Origin: Aplysia californica
Taxonomy: Eukaryota; Mollusca; Gastropoda; Aplysiida; Aplysiidae
Length of the DNA stretch: 64,000 bases
Direction of reading: 5' to 3'
Assembly (NCBI RefSeq): GCF_000002075.1
Contig: NW_004797740.1
Span: forward strand, 195,211 to 259,210
How positions within the stretch are numbered: position 1 is the first letter of the stretch; each line of letters begins with the position of its first letter. Positions 10,601 through 22,600 of the stretch are shown here, one piece after another. Position numbers and translations under genes: made by a program. The notes beneath the pieces are model-generated. The model was not told the origin of the DNA. It saw nothing but the letters and a program-made list of their open reading frames with translations, and did not search any database.

Positions 10601-13600
10601 GTAACTCATTTTGTCAGCACATCTCACATTTTATTGTTCCTAATTTTTCAGAGTACATGATGTTCACTTCTATTTGTATATATTCCCTGATGGTCTTGTT
10701 CTGGGATTCATTTTTTTTGCAGGTTGATTTTGACAAAACGAAGCATTTGTCTGAGAAAAATATCCGCAGACGGCGGATTGAGAGAGAGAAACTGGAAAAG
10801 CTAGAAATGGAGCGATTAGAGAGAGCAAGGCGAGAGAAGGAAGATGAAGAGAGAAAAAAAGAGGAAGAAAGGTAAGCTGTTATTCACCGCTCTGATTTGG
10901 ATAGGTTTTTCAGACTATCAGGGTCCCCACCAGGTCGGGAAATTGGGAAAAAGTAGGGAATTTTGAGATAGGTAGGGAAAAATTCGGGAATTTTGTGATG
11001 GGTCGGTAAGTCGGAAAAGGATAGGGCCTGTGTAATATTAGTAGTGTGGCTATCTTGACAGTATGGATGATGAATCATGAAGAGGAAACGTAATTGAACC
11101 ATTATCACGGCGGCAGGCGGAAGTATCTGACACCGAGGCTCGATCGGGAAGAATCAAGATCTACTTTCGCTTTCATTTACCACCCAGATATTTTCCGGTT
11201 ATAGTCTGATAGATAACACAACATTAATTTGTAAGATGCAGGTTGTGCATTACGAACGCTGTGTGGCCTTGAAAACAAATCAATATTAAAAATTTGTCCT
11301 CTGCTGTCACTTGTGAAAAAAGAAAAGAAAGTCATACAAGCGTCTTGTCACGTTCGCCATCGTGACCGGTCAATGAACCTGTGAGTGTGAGTACCGGCGG
11401 TCTGAGCGCTCTGAAGTATAGGACTTCGGAATTGGGGGCGGGGGGGGGGGGGTTGCTTTTTTGAAATAAGATACACTCAGGGAAGGGGATGGGGAGGGGG
11501 GAGCAACACTAGAGGTCAAAAACTTAACTTGGAAGCAAATTTTTAGTATTTAGAATTTTGAGAACTAGCTTACTATAAGAGCTCTCTGCAAAGGGAGCGT
11601 TGGTGCAGGCCTTGTGTGGAATCGGGATCCGTCGGATCATGCCTTGTTATGGAAATAAAGTGTTCGCGTTTCATTGGATGGGGTGATTGTTGTTTATATC
11701 TATATTTTAGCTTTCTGTTCAAGATTGTCAGATTTTCAGTGTCACTGTATCTTGCCCTCCCTCAGTTCTTACACCTCTCACACTGAATAGGTCTACTTGA
11801 GCCATTCTAGTTATTACACTAACATTACTCTACTTTGAGTTTGAGCAATAGTTTTCATCTTCACATTTATAATATGAATCATGACACCCAGACTGGTTAT
11901 TGACAATCGATATTCTGGTTCTAGGTCTTTTCTCAGGCTCACAACAGGATTCATAATTTAAATAGGGCCTATAGTTTATGTAGGCTAATATGATGAGGGG
12001 AAAATATAAATAAGTAAGAACAGACTGAAATACCAAAGTCACACAAGATCCCAGTGCCACACTGACATGTTGTTGACTGGATATAGTGAACCTACGTGTG
12101 TGTGTGTGTATTCACAAACATGTACATATTAGATATAAATGGAGCATGTGCTGTCATTGTTATGTAGCACGCCCCTGGAAAATAGATGAGGCCCCTCCCT
12201 TGGAAAGTTGAGAAGCTGGGTTGGCAGTCATCCAGCATTATAATCATCTATTGTTTGAAGACTATACTACAAAATGTACATTTGCATTCATTTAAAGACA
12301 TTTTGACTTTTTATCATTGATAGATGGGCTTTTTGGGGATCATTCTTGACGCACAGCGGCCTGATTTTTCCCTTGAATTGGGGTCTTGAAAAAAATTTGG
12401 GGGTCTTGAAAAAAAAATCCAGGAATTGGTGGGGACCCTGGACTATTCATACTTTGCTCTGATACAAATTCAGCTAGTGGCAGATGAGTTTTAAGTAAAT
12501 CGTTTACAAGTCTTTCAAAACAATGCTGCTAGACTGATAATAAGAAGTAAAAAAACAAGACCATGTCACTCCACTATTAAAAGAACTGCATTGGCTCCCT
12601 GTTAAAGAAAGAATAATATTTAAAATCTGTGTCATGTGTTTCAAATGTGTAAATAAAACTGCTCCTTTTTATCTACAAGAACTTATCAGTATATATAAGC
12701 CTGGGAGATACCTAAGATCATCAAATGATAACACTGTACTTGTGATACCAGTAAAATCATACAAATCATATGGAGAGAGATCTTTCTCATGTCTTGGTCC
12801 ATTTATGTGGAACAGATTACCCATGGAACTAAGACAGACAAGAACACTTTATAGCTTCAAAAGACATCTTGAGCATTTTCTGTTCGTACAGGCTTGTCCT
12901 TCATAAGCTTTTAATGTTATTTTTAATTATTGTTGTTCGGTGCCTATGTCTGAATGAAAATAGTCTGTGTGTGTGTGTGGAAATATATATTGCATGAGAA
13001 GGAAGGAAGTAGTAAGAAAGGTTTTGAAAATGGGTATTCCACTAATTCCAGTGTACAGCGCTTTGAGCTACTTTTTTGGAAATGCGCTATATAAATGTTC
13101 TATATTATTAAGTCATAAATCTCATCTCCGCTGGGAAAACAAGAGAATGGGAGGCTTTTCATTTTAAGACTTCTCTGTCGAGAAAACACCATGAAAATAG
13201 ATGAAAACGAAAAAAGACAGGAAATCAGGGGAGCTGCTCATCATTACAAATTTGGCAGAATTGAAACAATTTGTTGGGGGGTTCAATTTACATACGATTG
13301 TTTGGCCTTTGATTACAATTTTCAAAAAATGTATTTACCATTCGGTTGCCTCAACCCATTCCCTCCTTCCGGGCGTATCAGGAGGAAACAGAGTCAAACC
13401 CCTTCTGTGTACCTCACTAAGCCACATGCAGCTGTTTAACTGTTTTGAGTCAATGCACCTTGCCCAAGAACACGCCATGGCATCCAACTTTTAATATTAA
13501 AGGCATTTCTCTGAGAACCTTGTCTTAATCAACAGATCGAGTGGTGGGTTGGCAGGTGCTCCTTCTTTCCTGTCAAACACGTGTCGTCTTTATCTCTTTT

Positions 13601-16600
13601 CCTTTTTTTTTTGTTTGTTACTCTCTTGTAACACCTTTAATCTTCAGCACCTATATCGCCTAATTGTGTTGCAAGTGCCGTAAAACTTTTACTAAAACAA
13701 AAAACAACAGCTTGATCATTACCTACTGTTGTTTTCCTCTTCATCTGTCTGCCCATTCACATGTTTTTGTAGACAAGTTCAAGAAAGATTATTTGAAACT
13801 GAACTCTTATGAGCCTTTTTTTTCGCCACTTATGAATTGACAGAATTGTACATGATTGATCTATTTTACCATTTTTCTGTTTCTAAGGAGGAAGAAAGAA
13901 GAAGAGGAAAGGGAGAGAGAGAGAAGGCGCCAAGAAAAACTCCAGAGAAAAGAAGACCGTAGAAAAGAAAGAGAAGAAAAGCGGCGGCAAAAGAAGTTGG
14001 AAAAGAAGCAAAAGGAGGAGGAGGAACGCATGCAATACAAAATAGCTTTGGAGGAAAGAAGGCTTCTTATTGCACAGAGAAAGTTGGAATCCTTACGGAT
14101 CCTCTCGGAGCTGTTTGAAAGAATAAAGGTACGCTTGGTCTGCTTTGTGTTCATTCTGACGTGCGTGGGTCCCAAAATGTTTCATGTCAGATCTATGTAA
14201 ATGGGCGGACTTAACACCCCCTTTTCAGCAATGAAAGGTTATTTCAGAGGCAGGATTTTTTAAATTTAGCGTCCATCCTCAATGGGACTGGGCCAAATAG
14301 GCGCAGAGCCTTGAAGCTCCCCGAACAGTCCAAGTTCAAGGATTACCCGACTAGGGATTCACACCAGGATCATTCGCACTCTAGCTCAGCATGATACCGT
14401 GTCAGGTCTGTTGAATACATTTGTGACTATTCTTGAGAAAAGTGCCACTCAGTCAAAAGAAGTTCATTGGTATTTGAGATAACAGAGGGTAAATTTTTTT
14501 TTGTCATTCCTAAGAAGAAACTGGCTGTACTATCTCCAGCTTTTGCTGCTCAAAATATCTATGTTGAATCGTAGACTAATGCCCTGCTGACAAGTTATAA
14601 TTTTGTGACTTTGTCTAAATAATATTGAGTCTCTTTCATCATGACCTTAAAAGTGTGCAAGATCTGAAATTGTGCAGTTTTAGGTTATAGTTGAAAGTTT
14701 GATAGGTTTGCCTAATTTTTTAGAATTATAAATACTATTGATCAGCCAAGAATTACAACATGTGAAATGCGATGCCTTTTTTTACCAAATCTCCTTGAAT
14801 TTTAAAAATTTCTCCTTGAAACTTCCCTGAAACCTCCTTGAATTTGATGGGATGTTCATGGCAGGAACCCTGTACCTGGATAGATGGAGTCAGGGAAGCA
14901 TTAACCACCCACGGCATCTCCATGACCCAAGCTCTCCGTCTGGCGACAGAGAGACGTCTCTTTCTTCCTGCGACACCCAAAAGGGTATAAGCGACGGATT
15001 AGAGTAAAAGTCCTTGAAAACTGCTTGAATTTGCTTTCAAGGAAAAATCTCCTTGAAAACTCCTTGAATTTGCGTTCTAGGAAAAATCTCCTTGAAAACT
15101 CCTTGAATTTTGCCAGATCGGACAGGAACACGTGTACAGGGTGACTGCCAAGCCCCCGGCCCCTGGAATTACCCAACAATTTGAAAAAAATCGCCGAGAT
15201 TCGGAATGCAACGGGAATTTGAAGAAATCTGTAAATTGCCCCGTGAAAGACCCGCAGAAATACATAAAAGTACTCTAATATATTTGAAAACCAAATCCGA
15301 TAACGTCCTTGAGTTCATTTTTGCCGGTCGCGAATGTGATATATTTATTCGGCCTTTCCCGGCCTGAGAGTACGTTACACGCGCACATGCGGTAATGGCG
15401 GCAACAAGTGGAAGTATGTGCGATACCGGAGCTCGATCGGGAAAATCAAGATCTACTTTCGCTTTCGTTACCACCCAGAAATTTGCCGGTAGGGCCTATA
15501 GTAGTCTGATAACGCCACATTTGTAACATGCAGGCTCTGCATAACATACGCTGTGTCGCCATGAAAATAAATAATTTGTCCTGTGCTGTCACTTGTGTGA
15601 AAAAAACAACAGAAAAAGAAAGTTGTACAAGCTTCTTGTCGGGCTCGCCATCGTGACCGGTCATTGAAGCTGTGCGTTTTCGTCACATCGTGAGTATCGG
15701 CGATGGTTGAGGTCACCAAAGTTCATGCAAAGTTTGAGCGCTGCGAAGTATAGGACTCGGGAATGGGAGGATTATTGATTTTTTTTAAAAGACACGCCGG
15801 GGGGGGGCTGGGGCTGGAGGTGGAAGGCAACACCGGATGACAACAAAACTGAACATGGAAGTTGGTAGATCTCGTAGATCTCTCTCTGCAAAGGGCGCGT
15901 TGGTGCACAGTCCTTGTGTAGAATCGGGATCCATCATACTCAAACCGTCTAAGCCATGTTCTTTTTACTATAGGGTTCCCGTTTCATTGTGTAGGTGATA
16001 GTAAATTATATGTATTGTATATTTTAGCTTTCTGTTCAAGATTCGCAGATTTTCAGTGTCACTGCATCTTGCCCTCCGGCAGTTCTTACACCTCTCGCTC
16101 TGAATAAGTCTACTTGAGCCATTCATGTTATTACTCTACTTTGAGCATAATTAATAATTTTTGTCTTTCACGTTTATTATATAAACCTTGACACCCCAAC
16201 TGGTTCTTGACAGTGGATATTCTGGTTCTAGGCCTACCCTCAGGCTCAAAGCTAGATTCATTTTTATATAGTTTATATATTATAAGCGAATATGATGAGG
16301 GGAAAATATGAATAAGTTAGAACAGACTGAAAAGCCTAAGTCACAGTATCCCAGTGCCACACTGACATCATGTTGTTGACTGGATTCAATGTACCTACAT
16401 GCGTGTGTGTGTATATATTATATATAATATATAAATGAAGCATGCACTGTCGTTGTTATGTAACATGCCCCTGGAGAATGGATGAGACCCCCCTCCCCCC
16501 TTGAAAATTGAGAAGCCGGGTTGGCAGTCACCCTGGGAACAGTTTTTCTAGGAAAATCGAAACTATGAATATGATATGATTCCTTTCGGACAAGTGTTGT

Positions 16601-19600
16601 TTTTTTTTTTTTAATAGGCTTTCGTCATGAATTTCTTGACCAAATCTCCTTGAATTAAAAAAATTTCTCCTTGAAACCTCCTTGAAAACTCCTTGAATTT
16701 GATGGGAAGTTCATGGCAGGAACCCTGAGTAAAGTAAATTGATCTGCTCATGGAGTGACACGATATGTTGCAGAGAAAGTGCTGTGTTTCACTGTATGAT
16801 AGAAATAACAAAATGTAGTTCTGAGAATTCAACTGCATAGTCGTAGAATGATCTGCTCCTTCCAACTCTTTTTAGTGTTATTATGGTTATAATCTGTTTC
16901 AAACTAAAGTTGTCCTTTTTACATGGTGACTACAGCTCACAGAATCAAAGCTGTAAATATTATGACTTGCCATATTTCTCGGATATGAATCAATCCTTTT
17001 GTTTTTCAGGCAATCCGAGTGAAAAAGTATCTGGAGCAGAAGGAGAAAGAACTTGAAGAGGAGAGAAAACAGCAGGTGGAAGAAGAAAAGAAGCGAGTCC
17101 TGGAGGAAGAAATGAAGAAAGCGGAAGAGAAAAAGCAGAAAAAGATGAAACTCCAAGAACAGGTAGTTTAATAATGTCTGCTTGTAATTGTAAAATTGCT
17201 GTGAAACCTGTGAAAATAGCTGACTTTGTTATTCTGGTAACATATCCGAGATTTTGAGTTATAGTAATCAGGAGACTGTTTATACCTTTCAAAATCATCT
17301 CATCTTTCTGAATGACTCAAAGATGCTACAAGTTATTTCAGTTGTCACATCTGCATTAATTGAGCTCCTTCCGAAATGTCAGAAATGTAAAATCTAGGTA
17401 AATTTTTAACGATTTAATTGTCTTGCCATATACAGTCGAACCATTACGGCCACCTGTACAATCAGCCACTTTCCATTTCCCCCTTTACGCTTTTTCTATA
17501 TAATTTAACTGTGTAAAACGGTCACCATGCCAACGCAGCGGCGGCCACCTTATTTCATCAACCCACTGTCAGATTTATATGCCTCAGACGGCCAGGCGTG
17601 GTTACTCATTGCCCGACGCTTTGTCATAAATTTTGAATCAGCCTCTCACGTTGTGGACAGGCCGTCATAATTCATTCACCTGTCGTTATTGTTGGTTCCT
17701 CCAGTTAATATTTACTCCGGTTGACCAATGTGTAGGCCTAACAATACATTTTCAACTGCTGCTGAGGGAAGCATGATCCATCATAACCTATAAGCCCCGC
17801 CCACAACTCAAGCACAAATCATGTGTGAGGTCACTGTTTTGTTTACCTAATCTGTAACAAAGTAACAATGGACGTTAACATGAACTTGTGACAGAAGCGT
17901 CGCTCGTTTTCCGAGTGGTGGCGGCCCGTGTGTTTGTTTTACCATGGGGCTAGGTCTTCATCATCTTACTTACATAATATTTCGTTTATTTTACCCTTGC
18001 ACAAAATCAGGAAGTAAAAGAAAGCTTACCAACCAAGCAAATGAACAAAACAACACACAAAAAACCTTCTTACACCACCACCCACTCCTTTTTCTAAAGA
18101 AAACAAAACCCTTTTGATTTAGCCTTAAGGCAGTCTTAAGTCTGAGATCAGCCGCGATTTGGACCTCAGAAGAGAATGATTTGCTTTCTTCAGTTTGACC
18201 AGTCCTGCCTTAGACGGCCACCTGTGTTGTACAGCCACTTTTCTCCTTGACAATGGGTGGCCGTTTTACACAGGTTTGACTGTACTTGCTTAGTGTACAG
18301 TGTGAAATGTGAAACTGGTGTGTTTGTTTTTATTTTTTACATCGTCAGCTCATGAAGGGCTCTTATGTTACATTGGTCACTTTACTTTTTTGTGGTTTAT
18401 GCAATTTTTGTTGTTGCTGTTGGTAGTAGTTTTTTTTTTTGATTAGCTGCACATTTAGCTTTACTAATATTGTACTATCTTTGTAATTATATATTTGTTT
18501 CTTATTTTTTCTGTGTTCTTAGGAGCAAGAATTAAGGAACAAAATCTTGAAGAACTTCAAAGCCAAAGAAGAACAGAAACAAGAAATGCAGAGGGAAGAG
18601 CTTCGGTAATTGCACAGCTTTTTGAAATTTTCAAATATTTTTGGGGGGGTCTCACTTGATGATTCTTTTTACTGCTTTTCCTGTGTGTTCCAGGTTCGTT
18701 TGTTTGTAAAACTCCTGGGCCTTCCAGGTTGAGGTAGTAAAGAGTGGGGAGTATGCTGATACCCTCCATATTCTTTACAAAATTGTAACAATCAGTCTGT
18801 TTCCTGGCGATAACATGGTGCTATTTCATCACTCAAACTAAAGCTTTTGTATTGTTTTGTTTTTTTGTTTCAGTTGGGGGGCAGGGGGGAGGGGGTTGAA
18901 TTCAGTTAGGGAGGATAATTGACTCAGGATATCAAAATTTCCATGCCACACCAGCAGGATGTGCGATCCCCCTATGAGGATTAAAAATTTTGTTTCATTC
19001 CTCATTGACACTAGTAAGATTATTTTGGAAACGGGCTACCACACCCTTCCTGTCCAGGCCAATCTGGGCTGAGAAGGATGCAGCTTTTCAGTAGACAGAC
19101 AGATACTAGACATAAATAACTTCACAGACATGGAATACAACTAATGTCTTTTGTGTAATGCAGCGAAGAGCGTAATCATTACACCGCAGACTTTAGTGCA
19201 ACCCCTCTACTGCTGGAAAAGAACAGATGAGAATTAATACTCCCATGAACGTGTGCGTTGTTTAGTTTATTGTCTCCTTTTTCTTTCTTTCTTTTTCTAC
19301 TTCTTCACTTGTCTTTGCTCTTGGCTCTGGACCAAGTGCTGCTCCTTCTAAAGAAATACATTGTGAGGGACTCGTGTGAAACGCATTTGTAGTGAATATT
19401 TTCAATCTGAGAGGTTATAAATTACTGATGCCCCTTCCAGCGTTACTGTTGTTCAGGAGGGGAACCTCTGGACTTGTTGTCATTCTCTAATAAAAGCAGA
19501 TCAAGTAGGCAGAAAGCCTTTGAAATTCCAAAAATAAAATTCTAAAACACCCTATTGAGGATTTGAACAAGAACCATTTGTACCATAGCTCAGCTTGACA

Positions 19601-22600
19601 CCGAGCAAGTTGAGGGTATGCCCTACATGGTTTGTACAATTTATCACGTTCTAATGGGAAGTGAAGCTGAGGTCTGTATTCTCATCTTTTCAGGAAAAAA
19701 ATTGCTGGTACCAGAAAGCTTAAAAGTGCCGTAATCATGAAAAAAGCAGTTGCAAAAGCAGTCAAAAAGAGGAAGAATGAGCCAGGCAGCACAGATGAAG
19801 AGAGTGACGATGATGAAGAAGAGGAAGAGGATGATGACAGCAAAGATATGGGTATCAAAGCCAAAGACACATTGAAGTCCAGCAAAAGAAAGAGTGGTAA
19901 TACAGGGTCTCCTGTCTCTAAGAGAATTTTCATTAGACGTGAGCCACTGAAAGCGGGGTCACAAGGTACCTCGTCAGCTTTAGGGCGGCAGAGCTCTGGG
20001 TCGGCCGTGTCTTCTGCGGAGGATTTCTCAGATGATGAAGATGAAGCAGATGAGAGAGAGGAGAAAGGTCAACGGTAAGTAGATTAAACTTTTATTCTTG
20101 CTTTAGCTTTAGCTTTTAGCTTTTAAGTTTGACCTTCATGCCATCCACCATTATTGAATGCGAACAAATGAGATTCCCTAAATTTGTAAATGGAAGATTA
20201 ACATCCCATTCATAAGGCGCTGTGAAAATTATTTGGCAGGTGGGCAGGTTTTTTTCCAAAGCCTTTCAACGTTTCAACTTTCAGTGCATGGGATGACAGA
20301 AGGATAGGAAACAAGAGTAACGTTCTAGTGGCCTCTTTCAAACAACCTATCCTCTAGATTATAATAATTAACAGGAGTTTTGCTTTATATGTATTTTGAT
20401 TAAGGAGTAAAATGATTTTTAGATATAAAGATTCCTTTTGTGTTGCTTCACTCTGTTGAAATGAAGGTGGGAAGTTATGGGGTTTGTTTTTCGAGGGGGG
20501 GATATTCTTTTCTGTGAGCTCTTGACATTGTTTTATACGGTATTCTGTTGTTGTTATTCACTGTACAGGAATGAAGACCGTGAACTAGAAAATGATTGGT
20601 GTCTTTTACTTACACAGTGAACTATTTTAGGGACTGACAAATGTGTTTGACACGTCCATTTTCGGGTAAACGGATAAACAAAAGCTTCAACAGATTTTGA
20701 AGAAAAAACAAGGGAAGTAACTGTGACTAAAAGATGTTCATTTTCAGTTTTCACTCACTCTCAAGCAAAAGAAATTACTAAACTTTGGCGGCTATTTTTT
20801 TTTTATTTGACCTATGAAACCAGGTGGCCCCCACCATCTTCAATCACCAATATCTCGATTTGTACCCAACATAAATGGATATTTTTTTTCCTTGAAAGCA
20901 AGGCGAATGGGTAGGCTTAAAGATAATGCCAATAACTCTATATGCCCAAAATTGACGAGTGCCTGATTCCACCTCGTCATGACACATACAGACGAACCTG
21001 CTCTAACGGCCACCTATACAAACGGACACTTTCCATTTCCTCCCTTGTGTTTTTTCTTTTAAATTTAACTGTGTAAAACAGGCACCTGTCCAAAGCGGCC
21101 GCGGCCACCTTATTTTAACACACAACCCCTGTCACACTAAGCAATAACACCTGTCTTAGACGGCCACCTTAGTGACTCCATTACGCTTTGTCATAAATCC
21201 AGCATTGGCCCCTGGCATTGTGGGCGAGCCGTCATGATCTAATCACCTGTTGTTGTTAGGTAGCCCCTCCAACTGATCATGTTGCGTAGGCCCCTCCCGT
21301 TGTTGACCAATAGGTAACAAAATTAATTTTCAGCTGCAGGTGAGGGAAGCGTGTGATCCCTCATAACCTAGAACTGCATGTTTGCCGACAATCGTCTGAA
21401 ATCCGACAATGGCGAGGCGGCCGATGCTATCGCTAGGCCCACCTGTATCAGTCAATGTGCGAAGTGCGAGGCCTGGCCAACTGCCAGCGTCCCCCTTTTC
21501 TCCCATCGGCTTTGTCGTCACTTTCGTTTTCGTGCCGACTGCCGACGTCTGCGTTTCCAACATAATTGTCGGAACCTGAGTAGAAATGCGAATACAAAAA
21601 AGGACGACGACCTAAATTATCTACTTTCAGTTTCGTGCTGGAGCGGCCATTTTGAATTTTGTTTTGTTGACAAATTCAATTGTTCAGATCGTGTGGATTC
21701 ATTCCAGTCTGACTCACTTAGATAATAGGATCTAGATCTAGATCTAGATTTATATAGTTCATTATAGACCTCAATGGAGGATTCATATTCCAATTCTATT
21801 TTGTCAAACCCTATCATAGGTTGTGCTGTAATATTAATGTTGGTAAAAGGCATTTCATCAGGTGCGTGAATTATTTATTTACTTAGAATTTAGACTCAGC
21901 TGAGCCCCTCTGTTCTGAACCGGATGCGGATTTCTAGTTCAAGGCCTATTCCTAGGTCCTATTCACTTGTTCTACAAGATCTAGATTTATTTAGTTTACT
22001 AGATCTATGTGGAGGATTCATATTCCAATTCTATTGTGTTATTGTATCAAACCCTATTATTATAGATCTAGCAATATGTAGATGTAGGCCATTATATTAC
22101 GAAGTGACTATTTCTCCGAACGTTCGGAGAAATAGTGCCGATCTTTATTTCTCCGAACGGTTTCCGGCTTCCGGTCTCGTGATTTTTTGCCTATTTATTG
22201 CGAGAGTTCGGCGCCAACTTTCATTCTGCCCCTCTGGTCTGGGAAGGAACACCGCATGGCAAGTCCGCCTACATACACCCTTCAGTAACACCCACCGCAC
22301 ACCCACCACCATCATGCACATGTACACACACAAACATACACACACCAACTAAACATGATCAGTGAGCAACTTTTGAACGTATGACGAGCTGAGCTGTGGG
22401 TGGAGAGACAGTGTGAGTGGAAGAGCAGGTGAAAGGAAGAATGAACGAGTGTATCCCCAGGCGACAGCAAATACAAGACGAGGACACCGACGACCCCCCC
22501 CCCCCCCCCGGCCTGGTCCACAGCTCACGAATGAAAGGAATGTGGCTAAGGCAGTGCCTATATTATTGTCCATGGTTCGCAGGGTGCAAGGGAATGAATG

